Origin: CAVTJL01 sp963735065
Lineage (GTDB): Bacteria > Pseudomonadota > Alphaproteobacteria > Geminicoccales > Geminicoccaceae
Reading direction: 5' to 3'
Assembly (NCBI GenBank): GCA_963735065.1
Contig: CAVTJL010000001.1
Coordinates: 2,356,001-2,420,000 of the forward strand
Length of the DNA: 64,000 bases
Shown here: piece after piece, positions 16,820 through 28,250 of the stretch
Numbering within the stretch: the stretch's first letter is position 1
Layout: every line of letters starts with the position of its first letter
Notes under the pieces: model-generated
Seen by the model: the letters and a program-made list of their open reading frames with translations, nothing else
The model's database searches: none
Told to the model about the DNA's origin: nothing
Made by a program: the position numbers and the translations under genes

Positions 16820-16944
16820 CGTGGGCTCCGTGGGCTCGACTGGGCCGGAGACTAGCAGGACGGGCCTGCTCCGCCAGCGCTTGACCGACGGCTGCCCGCA
16901 AGGCTTGATCCGGCCGTTCCGTGGTGCAGAAGGGGAGGGAAGGG

Positions 16945-17565
16945 ATGCTGAGAATCTGGGGACGGACCAACTCGATCAACGTGCAAAAGGTGATGTGGAC
17001 GGTGGCCGAGCTCGGGCTCGAGCACGAGCGGATCGACGCGGGCGGCGCCTTCGGCGGTCTCGACACGCCCGAGTACGGGGCCATGAACCCGAACCGCAAG
17101 GTGCCGACGATCAAGGACGGCGACACGGTGGTCTGGGAATCGAACGCCTGCGTCCGCTACCTCGCCGCCAAGCACGGCAAGGGCAGCCTATGGGACGAGG
17201 ATCCGGCCCGGCGCTCCGAGGCGGATCGGTGGATGGACTGGATGGTGACGTCCATTCTCGGGGATCTGGGCATCGCGTTCTGGCAGACCATCCGCACGCC
17301 GGCCGAGAAGCGCGACATGGCGGCCGTCGAGGCGGCGGCGAAGCGGCTCGGTCCCGTCTGGCAGATGCTGGACGATCATCTGGGCTCGCGGCGGTTCGTC
17401 GCCGGCGGCGAGCTCACGATGGGCGACATTCCGGTGGGCTGCGCCTTCTACCGCTATGTGAGCCTCGACATCGACCGGCCGAGCCTGCCGAATCTCCAGC
17501 TCTGGTATCAGAGCCTCAAGAGCCGCGACGCCTATCGGCGTCATGTGATGATCCCGCTCAGCTGA
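16945..17565 (+). CDS. Glutathione S-transferase family protein
   Basis: A 206-residue protein. I chose ATG 16945 (MLRIWGRTNSINVQKV) with GGGAGGGAAGGG upstream rather than the GTG 24 bases earlier. Residues 1-80 form the thioredoxin-like glutathione-binding domain (NPNRKVPTIKDGDTVVWESNAC, containing the VPxL-like cis-Pro and the ESNA glutathione-contact motif); the rest is the helical domain (GELTMGDIPVGCAFYRY, where the N-capping Asp is conserved). The serine or asparagine in TNSINV is the likely thiolate-stabilising residue. Substrate unknown. It ends 4 bp before the convergent sugar operon. Confidence 0.9.
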   Translation: MLRIWGRTNSINVQKVMWTVAELGLEHERIDAGGAFGGLDTPEYGAMNPNRKVPTIKDGDTVVWESNACVRYLAAKHGKGSLWDEDPARRSEADRWMDWMVTSILGDLGIAFWQTIRTPAEKRDMAAVEAAAKRLGPVWQMLDDHLGSRRFVAGGELTMGDIPVGCAFYRYVSLDIDRPSLPNLQLWYQSLKSRDAYRRHVMIPLS

Positions 17566-17569
17566 GCCC

Positions 17570-18661
<1,092 letters not shown>

Positions 18662-18664
18662 CGC

Positions 18665-20326
18665 TCAGCCCTCCTCATCGACGCGGAAGAACGCCGCCGC
18701 ATAGCCCGGCATGACCACCTCGGATGGCTCGACCCGGACACCGTCAGCGGGGAACCCGGCATCCGTGAGCCGACGGCTCGTCGCGAGGCGCTGGGGTGAC
18801 GGGCCCATGTTGAACAGACAAAGAAGCCTCTGGCCCGGCAGCGCCCGCTCGAAGGCGAGGATGGGCTCGGGCGTTTCGAGGAAGGCGATCGTGCCCTCCC
18901 GCAGCGCCGGCTGCCCGCGGCGCCAGCCGAGGAAGCGCCGCACATGCTCGAGGGTCGAGCCGGCTGCACCGGCCTGGCGGCGCACGGCGCGCTCGACCTG
19001 GGCCGGCGGCAGCGGCAGCCAGGGCTTGCCCGTGGTGAAGCCCGCCTGCGGCAGCCGGTCGTCCCAGGGCATGGGCGTGCGGCAGCCGTCGCGGCCCTTG
19101 ATCGACGGCCAAAAGGTGATCCCGAAAGGGTCCTGGAGGTCCTCGAAGGCAAGGTCGGCCTCGTCCAGGCCCAGCTCCTCGCCCTGATAAAGGCAGACGG
19201 TGCCGCGCAGCGAGCCCAGCAGCACAGGGAGCATCTGCCGGGCGGCCTCGGGCGGATCGGCCTCGTCCAGCCGCCGCACGGCGCGTACCACGTCGTGGTT
19301 GCAGAAGGACCAGCAGATCCAGCCGTCGCCGATATGCTGCTCCATCCTCTCGACCACGCTCCGGATGCCCTCCGCGGTCAGCGGGCAGGTGAGGAGATCG
19401 AAGCCGTAGGCCATGTCGAGGCCGCCACCGTCGGTGTGGCCGGCGATCCGCTCCAGCGCCCGATCGCCCGTGATCTCGCCCAGAAGCGCCGTGGCCCCGA
19501 AGCCCGCGCTCAGCCGGTGGAGCGGCTTGAGGAAGAGGTCGTTGAGCTCGGGCCGCGCCTTGTTGTGGCGCTGGATCTGCATCGAGTAGGGCGACCCCAT
19601 GGCGGCCCCCGCCACCCGGGCGCCGGGCGGCCGCGGCGGGTTGTTGCGCAGCTCCTGGTCGTGCACGCCGAACTCGATCGCATCGATCCTGAGACCGTCG
19701 ACCCCGCGCTCCAGCCAGAACCGCGCCTGATCGAGCAGGGCTGCGATGACCTCGGGATTGTGGAAGTTGAGGTCGGGCTGCTCCTTGAGGAAGTTGTGGA
19801 GATAGTACTGTCCCCGGCGCGGCTCCCACTCCCAGGCGACGCCGCCGAAGATGGAGATCCAGTTGTTGGGCGGCATGCCGTCGGGGGCGGCGTCGGCCCA
19901 GACGTACCAGTCGGCCTTCGGATTGTTCCGGCTGGCTCGGCTCTCGAGGAACCAGGGATGCTCGTTCGAGGTGTGCGACGGCACGAAGTCGATCAGGACC
20001 TTGAGACCCAGCGCATGGGCCCGCTCGATCAACAGATCGAAATCCTCGATGCTGCCGAAGATCGGGTCGACGGCGCGATAGTCGGCGACGTCGTAGCCGA
20101 AATCCTTCATCGGGCTCTTGAAGAAGGGCGAGATCCACACCGCGTCGGCGCCGAGCCGGGCCACATGCTCGAGATGGCTCGTGATGCCCGGCAGGTCGCC
20201 CACGCCGTCGCCATTGCTGTCGGCGAAGCTGCGCGGGTAGATCTGGTAGATGACCGCACCCCGCCACCATTGGTCCTGCCGCGGCGGCACCCGCGGCGTG
20301 CGATGAACGACGGCGGGCTCGGTCAT
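18665..20326 (-). CDS. aglA: Alpha-glucosidase, GH13 family
   Basis: A 553-residue cytoplasmic enzyme hydrolysing alpha-glucosides brought in by the neighbouring transporter. GH13 motifs: DFVPSHTSNEHPWF (region I), DGLRIDAIEF with the nucleophile Asp (~residue 220, region II), LLGEITGD with the acid Glu (region III) and CNHDVVR (region IV). No signal peptide is seen. The ATG at 20326 lies 1 bp after the permease stop, with AAGGG inside the end of that gene. Position between permease and ATPase genes matches AglA of rhizobia; trehalose, maltose or sucrose could be the true substrate. Confidence 0.92.
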   Translation of the reverse strand: MTEPAVVHRTPRVPPRQDQWWRGAVIYQIYPRSFADSNGDGVGDLPGITSHLEHVARLGADAVWISPFFKSPMKDFGYDVADYRAVDPIFGSIEDFDLLIERAHALGLKVLIDFVPSHTSNEHPWFLESRASRNNPKADWYVWADAAPDGMPPNNWISIFGGVAWEWEPRRGQYYLHNFLKEQPDLNFHNPEVIAALLDQARFWLERGVDGLRIDAIEFGVHDQELRNNPPRPPGARVAGAAMGSPYSMQIQRHNKARPELNDLFLKPLHRLSAGFGATALLGEITGDRALERIAGHTDGGGLDMAYGFDLLTCPLTAEGIRSVVERMEQHIGDGWICWSFCNHDVVRAVRRLDEADPPEAARQMLPVLLGSLRGTVCLYQGEELGLDEADLAFEDLQDPFGITFWPSIKGRDGCRTPMPWDDRLPQAGFTTGKPWLPLPPAQVERAVRRQAGAAGSTLEHVRRFLGWRRGQPALREGTIAFLETPEPILAFERALPGQRLLCLFNMGPSPQRLATSRRLTDAGFPADGVRVEPSEVVMPGYAAAFFRVDEEG

Positions 20327-20327
20327 C

Positions 20328-21290
<963 letters not shown>

Positions 21291-21294
21291 GGCC

Positions 21295-22230
21295 TCAGTC
21301 CTCCTGCCCGATGCGGCCGAGCATGAGATAGACGACCGTGAAGACGGCGATGATGATGAACAGCATCGTCGAGGCGGCCGAGCCGTAGCCCACGTCCTGG
21401 AAGTCGACGAGCTGCTGGCGGGCGTAGACCGACATCGACATGGTCGACTGATTGTTGCCGGTCATGACGTAGATGAGATCGAAGATCCTGAGCGCGTCCA
21501 GCGCCCGGAAGATGATGGCGACCATGAGCGCCGGCTTGAGGAGCGGCAGGGTGACCTTGAAGAAGACCCGGATGGGGTTGATGCCGTCGATCCGCGCCGC
21601 CTCGTAGCACTCCTCGGGCAGCATCTGCAGCCCGGCCAGGATCAAGAGCGTCATGAAGGGCGTGGTCTTCCAGATGTCGACGGCGATGACGGCGGCCAGC
21701 GCGGTGCCCGGATTGGCCGTCCAGGCGACCGGCTTGTCGATGATGCCGACGGTCATGAAAAGCGCGTTGATGACGCCGAAGACGTCGTTGAACATCCAGT
21801 TCCACATCTGCGCCGAGACGACGGTGGGGATGGCCCAGGGGATCAGGACGGCGGTGCGCAGAAGGCCTCGGCCGGGAAAGTGGGCGTTGAGCGAGAGGGC
21901 GATGACGAGCCCGAGGATGGTCTCGATGGTGACCGAGCAGACGGTGAAGATGAGCGTGTTCGAGACCGCATGCCACCAGCCCGGGTCGGTCAGGAGGTAG
22001 CCGAAATTGACGAAGCCGACCCACTTGGCGGCGGCGAGGTCGCCGAGGTTGGCGTCGGTGAAGGCGAACCAGATCGTCCTGAGGAGCGGCCAGCCCGCGA
22101 CCAGCGCCAGCACCAGGAGCATCGGCGACATGAACAGCCATGCCGCCTTCACCCGGGCCCGGGTCAGGCGCGACGCCCGGGGCTCTGTGCCCTGGGCTCG
22201 CGGAGCAGCACGTTCTAGGGCCGTCGCCAT
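21295..22230 (-). CDS. Carbohydrate ABC transporter permease (MalF/ThuF type)
   Basis: A 311-residue permease with about six membrane spans; the first begins near residue 30 (AWLFMSPMLLVLALVAGWPLL). Its EAA loop is ECYEAARIDGINPIRVFFKV (~residues 208-227). The partner of the MalG-type permease encoded downstream; the pair forms the channel for the sugar bound by the solute-binding protein encoded upstream. Confidence 0.93.
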   Translation of the reverse strand: MATALERAAPRAQGTEPRASRLTRARVKAAWLFMSPMLLVLALVAGWPLLRTIWFAFTDANLGDLAAAKWVGFVNFGYLLTDPGWWHAVSNTLIFTVCSVTIETILGLVIALSLNAHFPGRGLLRTAVLIPWAIPTVVSAQMWNWMFNDVFGVINALFMTVGIIDKPVAWTANPGTALAAVIAVDIWKTTPFMTLLILAGLQMLPEECYEAARIDGINPIRVFFKVTLPLLKPALMVAIIFRALDALRIFDLIYVMTGNNQSTMSMSVYARQQLVDFQDVGYGSAASTMLFIIIAVFTVVYLMLGRIGQED

Positions 22231-22299
22231 CCTGCCACTCCCCTCGTCATAGGGGGCCTGCTCTTTGCGAATCCGTTCCCCGTCAGCGGCCCGCGAGGC

Positions 22300-23583
22300 C
22301 TACCACCGCCCGCCCCGGGAGACGCGGTCGAGGCGGCTTGCCAGGGCCTTGACCGCCGGCTCGGCCTTCTGCTGCCCGCCCAGCACCGCGTGAACGGCGT
22401 TGTAGAACTCGGAGCTCACCTGGTTGTACTTGCTGCCGGTCGCCGTCGAGGGGCGGGCCACCGCGTTGACGAAGACCTCCTTGAGCGTGCCGAAGAAGGG
22501 CACCGCCTTCAGGACCTCCGGATCGTCGTAGAGGGCAAGGATCGTCGGGTTGTAGGAGCCCTCGATCGCGCGCCGCTTCTGCTCCGCGGCCGAGGTGAGG
22601 TACTTGACGAGGTCGGCTGCCGCCTCGGGATGCTTGCTGTACTTCGAGACCGCCAGCTGCCAGCCGCCCAGCGTGGCGCTGTGGTGCCCGTCGGCGCCGC
22701 CCATCGGAAGGGCCACGACGCCGACCTTGCCCTTGACCGGGCTGTCCGGCGCCTGGCTCAGGTTCCAGGCATAGGGCCAGTTGCGCATGAAGACGGCGTT
22801 GCCCGACTGGAAGACGCCGCGGGCCTCCTCCTCGGTGTAGTTGAGCACGCCCTCGGGTGCGATCGTGCCGACGGTGGTGGCGGCCCAGGTCAGCGCTGCA
22901 GCGGCCTTCGGATTGTCGATCGTGATCTTGCCCTTGGGATCGACGATCGTGCCGCCGCCATAGCTGTCGACCCACTCGAGCGCGTCGCAGGTCAGGCCCT
23001 CATAGGCCTTCGCCTGGTAGACGAAGCCCCACATCTTGTCGTTGCCGGCCGCACGCTCCTTGTCCTGGATGTCCTTGGCGATCGCCGACAGCTCTTCCCA
23101 GGTCTGGGGCGGCTTCTTGCCGTACTTCTCCAGGAGGTCCTTGCGATAGTAGAGCACGCCGGCGTCGGTGAACCAGGGCATGGCGACGAGCTTGCCGTCC
23201 ACCGTGTCGTTCTGGACCAGCGCCGGGAAGTTCTGCTCGACCTGCTCCTTCGGGATGTATTTGGTGAGGTCGATGAAATCGTGGCCCAGGATGCCCGGCC
23301 AGATGACGTCGATCTGGAAGACGTCGATGTCGCCGGAGCCGGCCGCCAGGATCTGCTGATAGAGCGAGAGCCGCTCCGTCGAGGAGTTGGGCGTCGAGAC
23401 GACATTGACCTCGTTGCCGGTCTTCTTGGCCCACGCCTCGGCCCCGGTCTTGCAGAGCTGAAGCTCCTGCCCGACGGCGCCGCACGAGATCGAGAGCTTG
23501 ACCAATTCGGCCGACGCGCCACTCGTGCCGCCCGCGAGAAGGGCCACGGCGGCCGCGAGGCTGGTGACGATGCTGGCGCGCAT
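22300..23583 (-). CDS. Sugar ABC transporter solute-binding protein (ThuE/AglE type)
   Basis: A 427-residue periplasmic binding protein with a signal peptide (cut after about residue 25, GASA). VSTPNSSTERLSLYQQILAAGSGDIDVFQIDVIWPG and PWFTDAGVLYYRKDLLEKYG strongly resemble trehalose/maltose-binding proteins. The strong GGGAGGAAG site before ATG 23583 fits the high expression usual for binding proteins. It is the first gene of the operon, so the promoter should lie in 23584-23693. No LacI-type regulator is next to it. Confidence 0.93.
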   Translation of the reverse strand: MRASIVTSLAAAVALLAGGTSGASAELVKLSISCGAVGQELQLCKTGAEAWAKKTGNEVNVVSTPNSSTERLSLYQQILAAGSGDIDVFQIDVIWPGILGHDFIDLTKYIPKEQVEQNFPALVQNDTVDGKLVAMPWFTDAGVLYYRKDLLEKYGKKPPQTWEELSAIAKDIQDKERAAGNDKMWGFVYQAKAYEGLTCDALEWVDSYGGGTIVDPKGKITIDNPKAAAALTWAATTVGTIAPEGVLNYTEEEARGVFQSGNAVFMRNWPYAWNLSQAPDSPVKGKVGVVALPMGGADGHHSATLGGWQLAVSKYSKHPEAAADLVKYLTSAAEQKRRAIEGSYNPTILALYDDPEVLKAVPFFGTLKEVFVNAVARPSTATGSKYNQVSSEFYNAVHAVLGGQQKAEPAVKALASRLDRVSRGGRW

Positions 23584-23693
23584 GCGTCTTCCTCCCTGAG
23601 CTGCGTTCTAAGCTTTGCTCAGGGTGGCCGCTCGCGCTCGAAAAATCCACCCCCAAAAAGGGACAGGCAAAGCAAGGCCGGATCGAGGCGCCG

Positions 23694-24692
23694 TCAGGCT
23701 GCGGCGGACGGAGCCGTCTGGTCGTTGGCCGGCTGAGGCGGCGCGAGCACGAGACGCCGGCCGTCCGGACCGAGCCCGGCCGGGCGGCCGGTGCGCATGG
23801 TATCGATCAGGTGGCGCAGCATGAGGCCCGGAGCGCCGCGCTCGTCGGCGAGGAAATAGCTGTGGCCGAAGCGGTCGTAGCGGCTGTTGAAGCCGTCGCA
23901 GTCCACCGCGACGACGTTGGCGGGCGTGCGGGCGAGATCGCGCGGGCCGGTATGGCCGAGGCGGCGGGACACCGTCTTGTTCCTCAGGTTCACGACCTTG
24001 CTCGTGCGCAGGGCCAGATCGTCCTGGGCATGGTAGACGACGAGGTTGCGCGCGGCGTCGGCGATGCAGCGGCCGGCACCGCCCTCCTCAAGGCAGTCGT
24101 TCGCGACATCGGCCGCGGCCATGGCGATGGTGCGAAAAAGGCCCTGAACGGCGCCGAAGTCGTGGGCCCATTTGGCGAGAGCGTAGCGCAGGACCCGGTT
24201 GCCCATCGAGTGGGCCAGGATGTTGAGCGGCTTCGTGCACATCGCGTCGCCGGTCGCCTGGTCCCGCCAGTCGAGGAACTTGCCGAGCGCGCGCGAGAAG
24301 GCGAGCGCGCTGAACTCGGCCGCCGACTGATCGTCCCAATAGTCGTGAAGCAACCCGAAATCATCGTCGCAGGGCCAGACCAGGGGCACGACCTCGAGAA
24401 GATCGGGCGCCACCTGATCGCACAATGTCTGCAGGAGCTCGGCGTCGGGGAAGACGGCGGGCTCGGGCAGGGAGTTGAAGCCGTGGATGAAAAGGAGGAT
24501 CTGCCGGCGCGGCGTGCGCCGCAGCCGCCCCAGCATCACCGGCGCCGTGAGCTCCTCGTAGCTGTCCTTCCCCGTCCGTTGACAGAAAAAGAGCGAGGCG
24601 GAAGGCTCGTTGTCGGCAAGATCGAAGCTGACCTGACGGCATGCCGTGGAGCGCGATCCCTCGACGAGACGGCGGTTCGTGATGAAGAGCAT
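23694..24692 (-). CDS. Alpha/beta hydrolase (DUF900-like)
   Basis: A 332-residue protein with the alpha/beta hydrolase layout: LLFIHGFN (oxyanion-hole region, ~residues 65-72), the nucleophile elbow LAHSMGNRV (Ser ~residue 160), a late Asp in YHAQDDLALR and a His near the C-terminus (FGHSYFL). Such HGFN/AHSMGN proteins belong to the DUF900 family, of unknown substrate. No signal peptide is visible. It ends 110 bp from the sugar operon start and is divergent from the sulfatase gene. Confidence 0.75.
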   Translation of the reverse strand: MLFITNRRLVEGSRSTACRQVSFDLADNEPSASLFFCQRTGKDSYEELTAPVMLGRLRRTPRRQILLFIHGFNSLPEPAVFPDAELLQTLCDQVAPDLLEVVPLVWPCDDDFGLLHDYWDDQSAAEFSALAFSRALGKFLDWRDQATGDAMCTKPLNILAHSMGNRVLRYALAKWAHDFGAVQGLFRTIAMAAADVANDCLEEGGAGRCIADAARNLVVYHAQDDLALRTSKVVNLRNKTVSRRLGHTGPRDLARTPANVVAVDCDGFNSRYDRFGHSYFLADERGAPGLMLRHLIDTMRTGRPAGLGPDGRRLVLAPPQPANDQTAPSAAA

Positions 24693-24764
24693 CGGGCAAT
24701 TCCAGACGCACGTGATCCCAAGAAAGGGATATCATCCTTGTTATGAGAATGCAAGGCCCGTTGG

Positions 24765-26310
24765 ATGAACGTGCTGCTGGTTACCGCCGATCAATGGCGG
24801 GGTGACACGTTGGGCTGTCTCGGGCACGCCTGCGCCCTTACGCCGAACCTGGACGCGCTGGCGGCGGACGGGACAATCTTCCTCAACCACTTCTGCAACG
24901 CGACCCCCTGCGGCCCTGCGCGCGCCTGTCTGCACACGGGCATGTACGCCTTCAACCATCGCTCCGTGCGGAACGGGACACCGCTCGAACTCAACCTTGA
25001 CCACGCTGGCGCTCGAGGCGCGGCGCGCGGGCTACGATCCGACGCTGTTCGGCTACACCGACACGAGCGCCGATCCGCGCGTCCTGCCGGCGGACGATCC
25101 GCGCCTGCGGACCTACGAGGGCATCCTGCCGGGCTACCGGCAGGGCCTCGTTCTCCTCGAGGACGGTGCCGCCTGGCTCGACCATCTGGCGAGGCGCGGC
25201 TACGGGCGGCTGTCCCTGACGGAGGCCTATGGCGGCGAGCTGGCGGCCCCGGCGCCCTGGCGGGCCGAGGACAGCGAGACGGCTTTCCTCACCGACGCGT
25301 TCCTCGCCTGGCTGGGCGCGCAGCGGCCGAGGTCGGGCTGGTTCTCTCATCTGTCCTACATCAAGCCGCATCCGCCACTGGTGGCGGCCGAGCCCTGGCA
25401 CGCTCTGATCCCACCGACGGCGACGCCGGTGCCGGTCCGGGCGCCTCGCATCGACGAGGAGGCAAGGCTCCATCCCTGGCTGGCCGCCTGGCTCGATCTG
25501 CCGTTCTCGGGCCATGGCGCCAGCGTGGCGGCACTGCCCGCGGACCTCGAGGCCCCTCTCACCGCACGGTTGCGCGGAGTCTATTACGGTCTGGTTGCGG
25601 AGGTGGACCATCACCTCGGACGGGTGATCGCGGCATTGGCCGAAAGGGACGAGCTGGACGACACGCTGATCGTCGTGACGGCCGATCACGGCGAGATGCT
25701 GGGAGACCACTGGATGCTCGGCAAGGCCGGCTTCTTCCCGGCCGCCTACCACGTGCCTCTGCTCATCCGCTGGCCCGGCACAGGCGCCGGCCGCGGTCGT
25801 CGCGTCCCCGCCTTCACCGAGCATGTCGACCTCATGCCCACGATCCTGGACGCGATCGGGGCGGTTGCACCGCAGCAATGCGACGGCCACTCCCTGTCGA
25901 GATTCGTTACAGGCTCGTCATCCGAGGCAGCCCGCGGCTGGCGCGAGGCCGCGCATGCGGAGCACGACTTTCGCGACATGGGGCCGGACATCGTGGCAGG
26001 GCGGCTGGGCCTGGCGCCCGAGGCGGCGAGCCTGCAGGCCCGCTTCGGGCGGCGATGGGCCTACGTGCACTTTGCGGGTCTGCCGCCGATCCTCATCGAT
26101 ACCGTGGCGGACCCGGCCTGGCGGCGGAACCTCGCTGTGGAGCCTGCGCATGCCGCGGTTGCCCTCGAGCAGGCCCAGGCCCTGCTGTCGCTGCGCATGC
26201 GTTACGCCGACCGCAGGCTCTCGGGCTGTCTCTTGACGGCTGACGGCGTCGCCGGCGCCTACGACCCCTTGCCGGCCCCGTTCCCGCCGCCGGCATCCTT
26301 GCCCGGATAG
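24765..26310 (+). pseudogene. Sulfatase/phosphonate-monoester-hydrolase-like, apparent frameshift
   Basis: The first frame starts at ATG 24765 with the metal-binding LVTADQWRGDTLGC and the active-site motif CGPAR (ATPCGPARACLHTGMY, residues ~48-63), the CxPxR signature whose Cys is oxidised to formylglycine. It loses sense after NGTPLELNL, and the sulfatase sequence resumes in the +1 frame (TLALEARRAGYDPTLFGYTD), continuing through VTADHGEMLGDHWMLGK (second metal site) to the stop at 26308. One extra base near 24990-25005 would account for this. Substrates of this group include sulfate, phosphate and phosphonate esters. It overlaps nth tail to tail by 52 bp. Intact if the shift is a sequencing error. 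Confidence 0.75.
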
Positions 26311-26960
26311 TCGCAGAGATCGGCCACCACGCACCGGCCGCAGTCCGGGTTGCGCGCCTTGCAGACATAGCGGCCGTGGAGGATCAGCCAGTGATGGGCA
26401 CCCTTGCGGAAGCGCTCGGGCACGATCTCGAGAAGCCGCTGCTCGACCTCGAGCGGGGTGCGGCCGGGCGCGAGGCCGGTCCGGTTGCCGACGCGGAAGA
26501 TGTGCGTGTCGACGGCGATGGTGGGCTCGCCGAAGGCCTCGTTGAGGACGACGTTGGCCGTCTTGCGCCCGACGCCGGGGAGGCTCTCGAGCGCGGCGCG
26601 ATCGTGCGGCACGCGGCCGCCGTGCTCCTCGACCAGGCGCCGCGACAGCTCGATGACGTTCTTGGCCTTGTTCCTGTAGAGCCCGATCGTCTTGATCTGC
26701 TCCCGGACCCGCTCCTCGCCCAAAGCCAGCATCGCCTCGGGGGTGGAGGCGAGCTCGAAGAGCCGGCGCGTGGCCTTATTGACGCCCACGTCGGTCGCCT
26801 GGGCCGAGAGCACCACCGCAACCAGCAGGGTGAACGGGTTGTCGTAGGCAAGCTCGGTATGGGGATCGGGATCGCGCTCGGCGAGCCGGCCGAGGAAGGC
26901 CGCGATGCGCGCCGGCGCGTCCGCGTTGCAGCCGCTTGGCGGTTGCGATGTTTCGCTCAT
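26259..26960 (-). CDS. nth: Endonuclease III (DNA glycosylase/AP lyase)
   Basis: A 233-residue base-excision-repair enzyme removing oxidised pyrimidines. The helix-hairpin-helix LPGVGRKTANVV holds the catalytic Lys (~residue 140) and VDTHIFRV the catalytic Asp (~158). The C-terminal 4Fe-4S loop is complete (CKARNPDCGRCVVADLC, C-x6-C-x2-C-x5-C). The start ATG at 26960 has AGGA upstream. It is divergent from a DUF2244-like gene over about 35 bp, an arrangement seen in several alphaproteobacteria. Confidence 0.95.
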   Translation of the reverse strand: MSETSQPPSGCNADAPARIAAFLGRLAERDPDPHTELAYDNPFTLLVAVVLSAQATDVGVNKATRRLFELASTPEAMLALGEERVREQIKTIGLYRNKAKNVIELSRRLVEEHGGRVPHDRAALESLPGVGRKTANVVLNEAFGEPTIAVDTHIFRVGNRTGLAPGRTPLEVEQRLLEIVPERFRKGAHHWLILHGRYVCKARNPDCGRCVVADLCDYPGKDAGGGNGAGKGS

Positions 26961-26995
26961 ATAACGGTCCTGCAGGAGGAACAGGCGCGACGGCC

Positions 26996-27469
26996 ATGGC
27001 AGGTGCGACTCTAGCTTTCCCGCCTTTCGAGGTGATGCTTTACCCGAATCCTCCGCTCGGGCGATACGGCTTCCTGATCTTGATGGGCTGCGTCACGGGT
27101 GTCAGCGCCGTCGTCGCCACGATTGCCCTGGCGGCGGGTGCCTGGCCCGTCAGCGGCTATTTCGGCCTCGACGTCCTGCTGCTCTACTGGGCCTTTCGCA
27201 GCAACACCCGACAGAGCCGCAGGCGGGAGCTGATCCGTCTCGACGAGACGGGGCTGCACGTCCGGCGCGTGGGGCCGAACGGGCGCCATAGCGACTGGCG
27301 GTTCGAGCCCTACTGGGTGCGTGTGGCCGTCGAGGACCCGGTGCGGGGCGTGGCCGGCGTGACCCTTCGCTCGCACGGCCAGGAGCTGCGCATCGGCCAG
27401 TTTCTCAGCCAGGCCGAGCGCCTCGATCTCGCTCGCGCCCTGAACGGCGCGCTCGCCGCCTACCGCTGA
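26996..27469 (+). CDS. DUF2244-like membrane protein
   Basis: A 157-residue protein; I chose ATG 26996 (MAGATLAFPPFEVMLYPN), with AGGAGG 17 bases upstream, although an ATG 48 bases earlier is possible. FEVMLYPNPPLGRYGF followed by two hydrophobic segments (~residues 24-44 and 50-67) and a soluble C-terminal half (DETGLHVRRVGPNGRHSDWRFEPYWVRV) matches the DUF2244 family of integral membrane proteins of unknown function. It is divergent from nth. Confidence 0.75.
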   Translation: MAGATLAFPPFEVMLYPNPPLGRYGFLILMGCVTGVSAVVATIALAAGAWPVSGYFGLDVLLLYWAFRSNTRQSRRRELIRLDETGLHVRRVGPNGRHSDWRFEPYWVRVAVEDPVRGVAGVTLRSHGQELRIGQFLSQAERLDLARALNGALAAYR

Positions 27470-27679
27470 GCTCGGGCGTATCCTTCAATCAAAGGTAATG
27501 TTGGATCCTCTTACACTGCAGGTGGCTGAGTTGTGCCGGCTCGCCTCCAGAGCGTCCCGCTGTCGACTGCCAGGTCGCAAGCAGCGGACGCCGGGAACCT
27601 ACAAATGGCCCTGAACTAGCAGCTCTTCACCGGCGGAGAGGACAGCGCGCCGAGCTTGGCGTAAGCTCGGCTGAGACTA

Positions 27680-27695
27680 TGGCACGCTGTTTGCA
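27680..27695 (+). promoter_or_regulatory. Candidate sigma-54 (-24/-12) promoter
   Basis: TGGCACG-N4-TTGCA matches the RpoN consensus (TGGCACG-N4-TTGCW) at every defined position. It faces the DUF4332-like gene, whose ATG is 67 bp downstream. A single intergenic match in 292 bp of non-coding sequence is unlikely to be chance, but no enhancer-binding-protein gene is adjacent. Confidence 0.6.
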
Positions 27696-27761
27696 AATCA
27701 GATGGCGGCGGCAACAGGCAGGAGTTTGGCAGGCCGTTCATTCCCGAGGGAGGGTCGACCG

Positions 27762-28250
27762 ATGCAAGCGCTCAAGCCCCAGCACAATCAAAAGGAGCTC
27801 AATGCGGAACGGCGCATGGCGGCCGTTCCCGATCAGCACAGTCTTCCGATCGGCAAGCTTCGCGGTGTGGCGACGCGTGTTCGGTCCGCGCTCAAGGTCC
27901 GGCGGATAACGACCTGCGGCCAGCTTCTGGCCGCCGCGGCGACGGTCGAGGGGCGCATGCAGCTCGCGCGGGCCACCGGCCTCGATCCGGACGTCATCCT
28001 GGTCCTGGTGCGGCGTGCCGACATGGCCCGGGTCAATGGCGTCGGCGCCATGTTCGGGCTCATGCTCGAGGAGCTTGGCGTTCACGACGTCCAGGCTCTG
28101 GCAGGCCAGGACCCGGAGCAGCTTCACACCGCGTTGCGCGACTACAACCGGCACGAGAGGATCGCCCGACGCTCGCCGACGCCGGAGGAGGTGGCCGACT
28201 GGGTGGGCCAGGCGCGCTATCTGATGCCGCTCATCACCTACGCTGCCTGA
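27762..28250 (+). CDS. DUF4332-like helix-hairpin-helix protein
   Basis: A 162-residue protein starting at ATG 27762 with GGGAGGG upstream. It has two halves that resemble the helical repeat of DUF4332/helix-hairpin-helix proteins: TRVRSALKVRRITTCGQLLAA and VNGVGAMFGLMLEELGVHDVQALA (the GVGAMFGLML segment is typical of the pfam DUF4332 fold), ending PEEVADWVGQARYLMPLITYAA. Function unknown. A sigma-54-type promoter lies upstream. Its last 13 bp overlap the end of the convergent isomerase gene. Confidence 0.65.
   Translation: MQALKPQHNQKELNAERRMAAVPDQHSLPIGKLRGVATRVRSALKVRRITTCGQLLAAAATVEGRMQLARATGLDPDVILVLVRRADMARVNGVGAMFGLMLEELGVHDVQALAGQDPEQLHTALRDYNRHERIARRSPTPEEVADWVGQARYLMPLITYAA

Noticed and set aside
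27679..27909. A 76-codon ORF starting at ATG 27679.
   Set aside because: It begins within the sigma-54 promoter match, has no ribosome binding site and overlaps the DUF4332-like gene in another frame.
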